Origin: Acidobacterium sp.
GTDB taxonomy: Bacteria > Acidobacteriota > Terriglobia > Terriglobales > Acidobacteriaceae
Length of the DNA: 6,172 bases
Assembly: GCA_003152595.1 (NCBI GenBank)
Contig: PMAM01000340.1
Location: 1 to 6,172 of the forward strand
Direction: 5' to 3'
Each line of letters starts with the position of its first letter. The stretch's first letter is position 1. The translations under genes were made by a program, and so were the position numbers. Of the stretch, positions 1 to 6,063 are shown piece by piece. The notes beneath the pieces are model-generated. The model saw nothing but the letters and a program-made list of their open reading frames with translations. It was not told the DNA's origin and searched no databases.

Positions 1-887
1 CCGATGGCCTTGAGCACGCCCAGCTCATTGGTTCGCTCGCGCACGGAGATGGCCATCGTGTTTCCGGTGACCAGCAGGAGCGTGAAGAAGACAACGGTCC
101 CGATCGACGTAATCAGGAATTTGATGTTTCCGAATTGCTTCACCCATCCCTGCGCAAAGGCGGATTCCGTCTCAGTCTTCGTTTCGTAGGGCGAATTCAG
201 GTACATGTTATCGATGGTCCTGGCGATACGCGGGGCATCGTCGGGGTTGGCGATACGAACCGTATACCAGCCAACCTGGCCCTTGATGCTGTCGGGTACG
301 CTCTCTTTGAAGTATTCCCACTGGAACCAGAACTGGGTCTGATCATCTTCCTGTTTGGCGCCGTGGTAAACGCCGTCGATATTGAACTCGAATGGCTTCC
401 CCGCCAGCCCGTAAATGGTCGTACTAATGGGAATGCGGTCGCCGATCTTCCAGCCGAAACGCTTCATGGTGTCCGCCCCAACAACCGCGCCCTGCCGGTC
501 TTTCAGAAATGTATTCCATTGATCGTCGGGAACAATGAGCTCGGGGAAAACCTGCCGCTGGTTTTCCGGGTCGATCACGAATTGCGGGAAAAAGTTCTTG
601 GGATCCTGATATACGCCACCGAACCAGTTATCGTGCGTGATGTACTTGACACCCGGGATGCGCAGAATTTCATCCCGGTAGGACAACGGAATGGTGTTGA
701 TGATGGAGGTGCGATTGATGGTGACGAGGCGATTCGCACTCACCACGTCCGCTCCGCGGCTGAACGCATCGTTCACCACTCCCAGCAGCGCAAACAGAAA
801 CAGAGCCACAGCGAACGAACCGATGGTGAGAACGAGCCGAGCCTTTTTGCGCAACAGATTGGCCAGGATCAGTCTGCCGAATTTCAT
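1..887 (-). CDS. FtsX/MacB-like ABC transporter permease, partial (C-terminus beyond the left edge)
   Basis: This reading frame is open from the ATG at 885-887 to the window edge and gives 295 complete codons. The protein begins MKFGRLILANLLRKKARLVL, the positive, amphipathic start typical of MacB/FtsX-type permeases. A first membrane helix lies at about residues 18-39. A soluble periplasmic domain fills about 40-254 (MacB_PCD-like position). A second membrane helix lies at about 256-278, followed by the family-typical motif RERTNELGVLKAI at 283-295. Family members have four helices, so two helices and the loop between them should lie outside the window. The start is firm: GGGAGG sits 6 bases upstream, and the ATG overlaps the ATPase stop codon as ATGA, suggesting translational coupling. 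In the family this subunit sits in the inner membrane and, driven by the ATPase, works on periplasmic substrates together with the adaptor. The substrate cannot be read from the sequence. Confidence 0.93.
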   Translation of the reverse strand, partial: MKFGRLILANLLRKKARLVLTIGSFAVALFLFALLGVVNDAFSRGADVVSANRLVTINRTSIINTIPLSYRDEILRIPGVKYITHDNWFGGVYQDPKNFFPQFVIDPENQRQVFPELIVPDDQWNTFLKDRQGAVVGADTMKRFGWKIGDRIPISTTIYGLAGKPFEFNIDGVYHGAKQEDDQTQFWFQWEYFKESVPDSIKGQVGWYTVRIANPDDAPRIARTIDNMYLNSPYETKTETESAFAQGWVKQFGNIKFLITSIGTVVFFTLLLVTGNTMAISVRERTNELGVLKAI

Positions 888-1624
888 GATGCGCCTCCCG
901 CGACCACACCTTGCCGCCCTCCGGCTTCAACCAGCACGCCCTTGTCCAGATGCAGCGTGGTATTGGCCTGGCGCGCGACAAGCGGGTCGTGCGTCACCAT
1001 CAGCACGGTCTTCCCGTACTCCTGCACCAGCCGCTTGATCAGGTCCATCACGTCATCGGCGCTTTTGCGGTCCAGGTCGCCAGTGGGCTCGTCGCACAGC
1101 AGGAAGGTGGGGTCGGCGACGATGGCCCGGGCAATGGCCACACGCTGTTCCTGCCCGCCGGAAAGCTGGCGCGGAAAGTGGCCCATGCGGTCGTCCAAAC
1201 CGACGACGGAAAGGGCGGTTTCAACGTGCTTGCGGCGTTCGGCCCTGGAAAGTTTGGTCAGCAGCAAGGGCAATTCGACGTTCTGGAACGCGGTGAGCAC
1301 GGGGATGAGGTTGTACATCTGGAAAATAAGACCGACGTGGCGCGCGCGCCAGTCGGTCAGCTTGCCGCGCGACATATGCGTGATCTCGTCGCCGGCCACG
1401 CTGATGGTGCCGCGCGTGGGAACGTCGAGGCCCCCCAGCAGGTTGAGCAAAGTGGTCTTGCCCGAGCCGCTCGGCCCCATGAAGGCCACGAAATCGCCCT
1501 TATCGACGTCAAGATTCAAGCCCTGCAGGACGTCGATGTCCTCGCTGCCGCGGCGGTAGGTTTTGTCCAGGCCGCGCACCTGAATCAGACTGCCGGTTGC
1601 GCCATTACCCTCCACGCGTACCAT
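884..1624 (-). CDS. ABC transporter ATP-binding protein, MacB/LolD family
   Basis: This is a 246-residue nucleotide-binding subunit. Counting from the ATG at 1624, the motifs are: Walker A GPSGSGKT at about 50-57, Q-loop Gln in IFQMYNL at about 102, signature LSGGQ at about 154-158 followed by EQRVAIARA, Walker B FLLCDEP with the catalytic Glu at about 179, D-loop GDLD at about 182-185, and switch His in VTHDP at about 212. The stretch LNLLGGLDVPTRG and the bases-to-motif layout match the LolD/MacB/FtsE-like class that pairs with FtsX-type permeases. An in-frame GTG at 1669 would add 15 residues, but the ATG at 1624 has AAGGAG 8 bases upstream and is preferred. The gene lies between the adaptor and the permease, with a 44-base gap after the adaptor and a 4-base overlap with the permease. 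It should hydrolyse ATP at the cytoplasmic face to drive the permease. Confidence 0.95.
   Translation of the reverse strand: MVRVEGNGATGSLIQVRGLDKTYRRGSEDIDVLQGLNLDVDKGDFVAFMGPSGSGKTTLLNLLGGLDVPTRGTISVAGDEITHMSRGKLTDWRARHVGLIFQMYNLIPVLTAFQNVELPLLLTKLSRAERRKHVETALSVVGLDDRMGHFPRQLSGGQEQRVAIARAIVADPTFLLCDEPTGDLDRKSADDVMDLIKRLVQEYGKTVLMVTHDPLVARQANTTLHLDKGVLVEAGGRQGVVAGGAS
894..899 (-). promoter_or_regulatory. Shine-Dalgarno site of the permease gene
   Basis: Minus-strand GGGAGG ends 6 bases before the permease ATG and lies inside the last codons of the ATPase gene. It fixes the permease start and supports coupled translation across the ATGA overlap. Confidence 0.75.
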
Positions 1625-1632
1625 GATCAACG

Positions 1633-1638
1633 CTCCTT
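1633..1638 (-). promoter_or_regulatory. Shine-Dalgarno site that decides the ATPase start
   Basis: Minus-strand AAGGAG lies 8 bases before the ATG at 1624. The longer alternative start (GTG at 1669) overlaps the adaptor stop codon by one base and has no comparable site, so this element favours the shorter protein. Confidence 0.75.
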
Positions 1639-1668
1639 GATTTCCGCCATCTGAATTGGATCGCTGCA

Positions 1669-2925
1669 CTAGCGCTTGATCGCTACTGCTTCACCATCTT
1701 TCAAGTTGGCTGGCCCCGCGACAACCACTGTATCCCCGGACGTGAGCCCCGCCAGAATCTGCGTTTGCGCGCCATTGGTTGTGCCGACCTTCACGGCATG
1801 GCGCTCGATGTGATCGCCTTTCACCAGAAAAACGATCTTCTGCCCGCCATCGTCACGAACCGCGTTCTGCGGCACCATCAGGGCCGCCTGCGTTTTTGTC
1901 GCCGGCTTCTCTTCCCCGAGGAATGTGACCTTCACGCCCATGTCGGGCAGAATGCGCGCATCCAGCTTGTCGAAGGCAATTCGCACTTCGACCGTCGCCT
2001 TTTGGCGATCGGCCGTGGGAATGATGGTGCGTACGCGGCACGGAATCTGCCAGTCCGGATAAGCATCCAGAACGGCGGTCACCTCTTGGCCAGGTTTAAC
2101 CCGTGCGATGTAATTTTCGTTGACGTCCACTTCGATTTCATTCGAGGCCATATCGACGATCGTTGCGATTCCCGTGCGCGTAAACCCGCCACCGGCCGAA
2201 ATCGGCGACACCATTTCTCCCACCTGCGCGTCCTTGGAAACAATAATTCCATCGAACGGAGCGCTGATGACGCAATTATCCACCGCCTGTTGCGCCTCTC
2301 TCGTGCGCGCGTCCGCCGCCAACACCTGTGCCTGCGCGTAGTCGATCTTCGCCCGCAGGCTGTTCTCGGTCATCGTCGCATTGTCGAGCTGTTCCTGCGT
2401 TTGGATACCTGCCGTCCTCAATTCCTGAGCGCGATGTAGCTCGATCTGCGCGTTCTTCAATTGCACCTGCAGGTCGAGAATGTTGGCCTGCGCGGCATTT
2501 CGATCGGCTTGCGCGGAAGCCAGCGCCCTCTGCGCATCGGAATCGTCCAGGGTGGCCAGCACAAATCCCTTGTGCACGTGCATGCCTTCGGTAAAAAACA
2601 CACTCGTGACGCGCCCGGTGATCTTCGCCGCTACCGTGGCGCGCCGCTGCGGCGTGACATATCCGCTGGCGTTGAGCAGCGCCTGTGGCCCAGTGTCCGG
2701 AGCGTCCGCCGTGGCGACTTGCACCGACGGCGTCTGATGCACGTACGCGTAGACGCCGCCCACGATCAGGAGCGAGACGACCAGGACGGAAAAAACAATC
2801 GCGATGACCTTTCCGGCGTTTCGGGAGCCGCGCTTGTGAGCCTCGATGCGCAGCCCTCCGAGGTCATGCTTTACAGGTGCTTCAGGCATAGTCGGCCCAG
2901 TCGGTTTGCGCTGGTCCTCCGGCAT
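1669..2925 (-). CDS. Efflux transporter periplasmic adaptor subunit (HlyD/MacA type)
   Basis: This is a 418-residue adaptor when read from the ATG at 2925. It has a cytoplasmic tail of about 40 residues and one membrane anchor at about 40-62 (VIAIVFSVLVVSLLIVGGVYAYV region). The first half of the barrel-sandwich (lipoyl-like) domain is at about 86-128 (ASGYVTPQRRATVAAKITGRV). A long Ala/Gln-rich alpha-helical hairpin is at about 129-217, and the second lipoyl half at about 219-239 (VISAPFDGIIVSKDAQVGE). A beta-barrel (about 257-335) and a membrane-proximal domain reach the C-terminus. In the family, six copies form a funnel bridging the inner-membrane permease and an outer-membrane channel. 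The start is uncertain: TTG at 2961 (430 residues) and ATG at 2889 (406 residues) are also in frame, and none has a good Shine-Dalgarno site. It is the first gene of the operon with the ATPase and permease. Confidence 0.92.
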   Translation of the reverse strand: MPEDQRKPTGPTMPEAPVKHDLGGLRIEAHKRGSRNAGKVIAIVFSVLVVSLLIVGGVYAYVHQTPSVQVATADAPDTGPQALLNASGYVTPQRRATVAAKITGRVTSVFFTEGMHVHKGFVLATLDDSDAQRALASAQADRNAAQANILDLQVQLKNAQIELHRAQELRTAGIQTQEQLDNATMTENSLRAKIDYAQAQVLAADARTREAQQAVDNCVISAPFDGIIVSKDAQVGEMVSPISAGGGFTRTGIATIVDMASNEIEVDVNENYIARVKPGQEVTAVLDAYPDWQIPCRVRTIIPTADRQKATVEVRIAFDKLDARILPDMGVKVTFLGEEKPATKTQAALMVPQNAVRDDGGQKIVFLVKGDHIERHAVKVGTTNGAQTQILAGLTSGDTVVVAGPANLKDGEAVAIKR

Positions 2926-3080
2926 TTGTTCGTTTGGCGACAGCACAAGATTACACCGCAAGATTTACAGACCGATGCTAGCGAAGAAAAGGGGAATACT
3001 GCACGCTTCTCCAAATTCCTTGACCGTCCGGGATGGGTACCACTTGCGTTTGCCGTCATCGGAAGCACGTCAGCACGCTC

Positions 3081-3123
3081 CGATAAGTATCGAAATGTCG
3101 GCTTGTCGCACCCTTTCAGGTGC
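3081..3123. repeat. Two small inverted repeats
   Basis: CGATAAGTATCG at 3081-3092 is a 5-bp inverted repeat with a 2-base centre. GCACC (3108-3112) and GGTGC (3119-3123) flank a 6-base loop. They mark the right-hand part of the putative leader of the minus-strand transporter operon. I cannot assign a function; each alone could occur by chance. Confidence 0.4.
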
Positions 3124-3145
3124 CCGAACGCGGTTGTGGGCGGAT

Positions 3146-3240
3146 AACCGGCTATCCGGAAGTTTGAAGGCGACGGGTTGTCCGGGCCTGAAGGCCCTGT
3201 TCTCAGGAAGAGCTTCTTCCACGGGCTGAAGCCCGTGGCT
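3146..3240. repeat. Palindromic intergenic repeat, unit A
   Basis: This unit starts with AACCGGCTAT (3146-3155) followed by CCGGAAGTTT. It then carries three hairpins in a row. The first is 3184-3197, GGGCC/GGCCC around TGAA. The second is 3206-3220, GGAAGA/TCTTCC around GCT. The third is 3219-3238, an 8-bp stem CCACGGGC/GCCCGTGG around TGAA. The second and third hairpins share bases 3219-3220. The same leading ten bases and a TGAA palindrome recur in unit B. I read this as a REP-like, dispersed non-coding element; that it is multicopy in the genome is inference. Confidence 0.6.
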
Positions 3241-3250
3241 TTTACCGTCG

Positions 3251-3270
3251 CGCCGCGGGCGCGGCGCCGC
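3251..3270. repeat. GC-only inverted repeat
   Basis: CGCCGCG (3251-3257) and CGCGGCG (3260-3266) form a near-perfect stem around GG, and GCGGCGCCGC (3261-3270) is itself a perfect 10-base palindrome overlapping it. It lies between repeat units A and B. Very stable structure is expected on either strand, but there is no adjacent T-tract to make it a classical terminator. Confidence 0.5.
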
Positions 3271-3306
3271 GAGCCTGGTTCGTGTCTTGCCAGCTGTGGG
3301 GCGAAA

Positions 3307-3392
3307 AACCGGCTATACCGAACGTTCAATTCGCAGGTGCTCAGGGGCTGAAGCCCACACCGTTTTTTGATTTTCTCGGCAGGGCTGAAGCC
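3307..3392. repeat. Palindromic intergenic repeat, unit B
   Basis: AACCGGCTAT recurs at 3307-3316, exactly 161 bases after its copy in unit A, and is again followed by a related stretch (ACCGAACGTT here). Two TGAA-centred palindromes follow: GGGCTGAAGCCC at 3345-3356 and GGCTGAAGCC at 3383-3392. A T6 run at 3363-3368 comes after the first on the plus strand. The second starts 34 bases past the ligA stop, so it would form in the ligA transcript, but without a following U-tract. It is probably a diverged copy of the same dispersed element as unit A. Confidence 0.55.
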
Positions 3393-3425
3393 GTGTCCTC
3401 CACATTTTCGTGCATTGCCCTTGAG

Positions 3426-5540
3426 TTAAGCACCGAGCAGTTCTATCAGGCCGGGTTCGTCGATGACTTGCACGCCGAGTTCTTTTGCTTTGTCGAGTTT
3501 GGAACCGGCGTCTTCGCCGGCGACGACGTAATTCGTCTTCTTGCTGACGGAGCCGGAGACGCGGCCGCCGGCGGATTCGATTTTGGCCTTCGCATCTTCG
3601 CGCGATAAGTTGGGCAGGGTGCCGGTGAGGACGAAGGTGAGCCCTTCAAGCTGCGAGGTTTTCTTTCCCTTCTCGGCGGTCAGGGTGAGGCCGGCCTTTT
3701 CGAGGCGATGGACGAGGTCGCGGTTGCGGGACTCGTCAAAGAATTCGCGGATGGCTTCCGAGACGCGCGGGCCGACTTCGTTGACGCGTTCCAGATCTTC
3801 AGCCGATGCGGCCATGAGAGCTTCAATGGAGCCAAACTCTTCGGCGAGGAGTTGCGCGGTGCGTGCTCCCACGAAGCGGATGCCGAGTCCGAAGAGGACG
3901 CGATCGAGGGGGGCTTTCTTTGAGGCCTCGATTTCGGCGAGGAGGTCGGCGCGCTCTTTGGGGCCGAGGAGGGCCTGGTTGCGCGTCTTCTCCGCGCCGG
4001 TCTTCTTGTCGCGGGTGACGACTTCGTGCTGAAGCTGGGCGAGCTTTTCGTCGGTCAGCGTATAGAGGTCGGCGATGCTGGCGACGAGTTTGTGATCGAG
4101 GAGCCCGAGAACGACGGCCTCGCCGAGGCCCTCGATGTTCATGACGCCGCGGGAGGCGAAGTGGAGGAGGCTGCCGGCGAGGCGGGCGGCGCAGTCAATG
4201 TTGACGCAGCGGTAGTCGGCTTCGCCTTCGGTGCGGTGGATCTCGCTGTTGCAGACGGGGCAGTGTTTGGGAAATTGGAAATGGCGTGTTCCGCGCGGGT
4301 GCTCGGCGTCTTCCACGACCTCGACGACTTTAGGGATGACGTCGCCACCGCGCTCGACTTTGACGTAATCGCCGATGAGGAGGCCGAGGCTCTCGATCTG
4401 GTCGGCGTTGTGGAGGGTGGCGCGGGAGACGGTGGTGCCGCCGATAGAGACGGGGGTGAGGACGGCGACGGGAGTGAGCTTGCCGGTGCGGCCGACCTGG
4501 GTGCGGATGTCTTCGACCTGGGTGATGCCGCCGCGCGCGGTGAATTTGAAGGCGACGGCCCAGCGGGGGGCGCGGCCGGTGTAGCCGAGGCGGCGCTGGA
4601 GCTGGGCGGAGTTGACCTTGATGACGACGCCGTCGATTTCGTAACCGAGACTGTTACGAGTTGTTTCAGCTTTCTGGACGAAGTCGAGCACCTTGTCGAT
4701 GGAGGTCATGGCCTCGCGGTGGGGATTGACGCGGAAGCCGAGGACGGTGAGGGCGTCGAGGGCTTCGGACTGCTCCTCAAGGAGGTCTTGGCCGGTTTCA
4801 GTGAGGAGGAAGTAGGCGTAGAAGTCCAGCCGGCGCTGGGCGACGATGTTGGGCTCCAGAGTGCGGATGGTTCCGGCGGCGTAGTTGCGTGGATTGGCGG
4901 CGGGCTCGAGGCCCTGGGCGACCCGCTCTTCGTTGGCTTTCAGGAAGGCGGCCAGCGGCATGACGATTTCGCCGCGGACTTCGAAGGTGGCCGGGACGCC
5001 GGCTTTTTTGAGGGTGGTGGCGGGGATGGAGAGCGGCACGGAGCGGATGGTGCGGACGTTGGTGGTGACGTCTTCGCCGATGGTGCCGTTGCCGCGGGTG
5101 AGTCCGCGCAGAAGGTGGGCTGAGCCGGGCGGATTCGAGTCAGGGGCGGCGTGGTACTGGAGGGCCATGGAGAGGCCGTCCATTTTGTATTCGCAGACGT
5201 AGCTGACCTGACTCGAATCCGGGGCCTTGTCGCCGGCAAGGGAGCGGACGCGGCGGTCCCAGTCGCGGAGTTCCTCCTCGCTGGTGACGTTGTCGATGGA
5301 GAGCATCGGGCGCGAGTGGGCGACCTTGGCGAAGCCCTCTTTGGGCTTGCCGCCGACGCGCTGGGTGGGCGAGTCGGGGGTGATGAGGCTGGGGTGCTCT
5401 TTTTCGAGGCGCTGGAGCTCACGCATGAGGTCGTCGAACTCGGCGTCCGAGATGGCGGGCTTGTCGATGACATAGTAGAGGTGCTCGTGGTGGCGGATCT
5501 TGCCGCGGAGGGCGTCGATTTTGTGCTGGACGTCGGACAT
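3426..5540 (-). CDS. ligA: NAD+-dependent DNA ligase LigA
   Basis: This 704-residue enzyme seals nicks in duplex DNA using NAD+, in replication and repair. Domains in order: Ia NAD-binding (1 to about 70, HHEHLYYVIDKPAISDAEFD); adenylation with the nucleotidyl-lysine motif CEYKMDG (Lys119), EVRGE at 187-191, DGVVIKVN (Lys308) and AFKF (Lys332); OB fold (about 335-420, QVGRTGKLTPVA, RGGDVIPKVV); Cys4 zinc finger (Cys427, Cys430, Cys445, Cys450); helix-hairpin-helix (about 463-615); BRCT (about 630-704, GLTFVLTGTL). The family is usually about 670 residues. The excess includes a charged insert at about 506-524 in the HhH region and a loop at about 104-112. The frame stays open upstream to 5759, but homology to the LigA N-terminus begins at the ATG at 5540, which I chose; no strong Shine-Dalgarno site is visible. 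Phe35 and Asn151 replace residues that are Tyr and Asp in E. coli LigA. Confidence 0.98.
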   Translation of the reverse strand: MSDVQHKIDALRGKIRHHEHLYYVIDKPAISDAEFDDLMRELQRLEKEHPSLITPDSPTQRVGGKPKEGFAKVAHSRPMLSIDNVTSEEELRDWDRRVRSLAGDKAPDSSQVSYVCEYKMDGLSMALQYHAAPDSNPPGSAHLLRGLTRGNGTIGEDVTTNVRTIRSVPLSIPATTLKKAGVPATFEVRGEIVMPLAAFLKANEERVAQGLEPAANPRNYAAGTIRTLEPNIVAQRRLDFYAYFLLTETGQDLLEEQSEALDALTVLGFRVNPHREAMTSIDKVLDFVQKAETTRNSLGYEIDGVVIKVNSAQLQRRLGYTGRAPRWAVAFKFTARGGITQVEDIRTQVGRTGKLTPVAVLTPVSIGGTTVSRATLHNADQIESLGLLIGDYVKVERGGDVIPKVVEVVEDAEHPRGTRHFQFPKHCPVCNSEIHRTEGEADYRCVNIDCAARLAGSLLHFASRGVMNIEGLGEAVVLGLLDHKLVASIADLYTLTDEKLAQLQHEVVTRDKKTGAEKTRNQALLGPKERADLLAEIEASKKAPLDRVLFGLGIRFVGARTAQLLAEEFGSIEALMAASAEDLERVNEVGPRVSEAIREFFDESRNRDLVHRLEKAGLTLTAEKGKKTSQLEGLTFVLTGTLPNLSREDAKAKIESAGGRVSGSVSKKTNYVVAGEDAGSKLDKAKELGVQVIDEPGLIELLGA

Positions 5541-5569
5541 GCTTCGACCATGGTAAGACAGCGTAAAAG

Positions 5570-5599
5570 CGGTCAGCTGAGAACCGGTCAGCGAAGAGC
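5570..5599. repeat. 15-bp imperfect tandem repeat upstream of ligA
   Basis: CGGTCAGC occurs at 5570-5577 and 5585-5592. The two adjacent 15-base units (CGGTCAGCTGAGAAC and CGGTCAGCGAAGAGC) match at roughly 11 positions. They end 30 bases before the ligA ATG, a place where a leader element or regulator site would act, but chance duplication is as likely. Confidence 0.45.
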
Positions 5600-5601
5600 T
5601 G

Positions 5602-5730
5602 TTAGCGCCAGGGTTGGAGTTTGCCGGAGCGGGCCAGGTCAAAGAGGGCGCGGATCGTGTGCAGAATCGGGGCACCCGGCGGTTGAGTTCCGATTCGCAC
5701 GAGTGCTGACCGAGTGAGCAATGCCGGCAT
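5602..5730 (-). pseudogene. Possible small ORF or 3' remnant of an unrecognised gene upstream of ligA
   Basis: A minus-strand frame different from that of ligA runs from an ATG at 5730 to a TAA at 5602-5604, giving 42 residues. Its last 24 codons (GAPILHTIRALFDLARSG and on to a Trp-Arg end) look like a real protein tail: third positions are mostly G or C and the composition is balanced, unlike the arginine/serine-rich shadow frames nearby. Upstream the frame is closed by a TGA at 5749-5751. GGGAAG lies close before the ATG, but the spacing is short. I do not recognise the family. It may be the end of a decayed or frameshifted gene, a small leader ORF for ligA (62 bases downstream), or chance. 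Confidence 0.22.
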
Positions 5731-5967
5731 CGGCCTTCCCAAAACGGTTCAGGGTACACCGAAGCGCATTACTTCCGAGAGCAAAGGAGAGAACATTTCT
5801 GTTGATTTCGGGACGGAAGAAGCCTTCGCTACTTGCTGTGGGGTGAACCTGGCCGGGGAATAGTTCCGGGGTGGGTGCTGGGAGGTGGCGTGCGGTTTTT
5901 TCCCGATCAGAAGCGTGCGGGGGGCAGTTTGTGGAGCCTGTCACCCGCGGATGCGCGACCTAGGATT

Positions 5968-5995
5968 GCTGAAGGGGTTCTTCAGCCTGGTTTTT
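5968..5995 (+). terminator. Hairpin with T-tract, terminator-like
   Basis: GCTGAAG (5968-5974) pairs with CTTCAGC (5980-5986) around a 5-base loop, and a T5 run follows at 5991-5995 after four bases. In the plus direction this resembles a weak intrinsic terminator. No plus-strand gene ends before it, so it could stop stray transcription entering the right-edge gene, or simply be another palindromic repeat. Confidence 0.3.
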
Positions 5996-6026
5996 CACGA
6001 TTTGGGCCGGGAGGGCAGACGGCTGC

Positions 6027-6063
6027 TTTCTCATGCTGATTTCTCATGCTGATTTCTCATGCT
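6027..6063. repeat. 13-bp tandem repeat, 2.8 copies
   Basis: The unit TTTCTCATGCTGA is perfect at 6027-6039 and 6040-6052, and the first 11 bases repeat at 6053-6063. The array ends where the candidate -35 box begins. There are no mismatches between copies, which suggests recent slippage or selection. Confidence 0.9.

Larger units (their letters stand above)
2926..3425. other. Non-coding gap between ligA and the transporter operon
   Basis: About 500 bases lie between the ligA stop and the adaptor start. I see no convincing gene. A 152-codon minus-strand frame crosses it (2871-3329), but it overlaps the adaptor start in another frame, runs through palindromes and has a low-complexity, arginine-rich product, so I treat it as chance. 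The stretch should hold the operon promoter, but I could not find a good -35/-10 pair. From 3081 to 3392 it is dominated by short inverted repeats, listed separately. Confidence 0.6.

Noticed and set aside
135..1559. A 474-codon open frame on the plus strand.
   Set aside because: It is antisense to the permease and ATPase genes, both of which have clear family motifs. Its product shows no recognisable domain, and such long shadows are expected in GC-rich DNA.
1625..1669. GTG start at 1669 for the ATPase, overlapping the adaptor stop by one base.
   Set aside because: The extra 15 residues are not typical of the family, and the ATG at 1624 has a strong AAGGAG at good spacing.
2950..2978. Possible -10 box TGTAAT (2950-2955, minus strand) for the transporter operon.
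   Set aside because: No acceptable -35 box lies 16-18 bases upstream (the sequence there is GCATCG-like), so the pair is not supported.
2871..3329. A 152-codon minus-strand frame in the intergenic gap.
   Set aside because: It overlaps the adaptor start out of frame, is arginine/serine/proline-rich and runs through palindromic repeats.
3345..3368. Plus-strand terminator made of GGGCTGAAGCCC followed by T6.
   Set aside because: No plus-strand gene ends here, six bases separate stem and T-run, and the stem belongs to the repeat family found three more times nearby.
3184..3392. CRISPR array.
   Set aside because: The repeated motifs are short palindromes of unequal length and spacing, without constant repeats and unique spacers.
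4026..5123. A 365-codon open frame on the plus strand.
   Set aside because: It is antisense to ligA and encodes a low-complexity Gly/Ala/Asp/Glu-rich product, a shadow of the GC-rich codons of ligA.
5541..5759. N-terminal extension of LigA by 73 residues.
   Set aside because: The extension is unlike any LigA domain, and the protein aligns with E. coli LigA from the methionine encoded at 5540.
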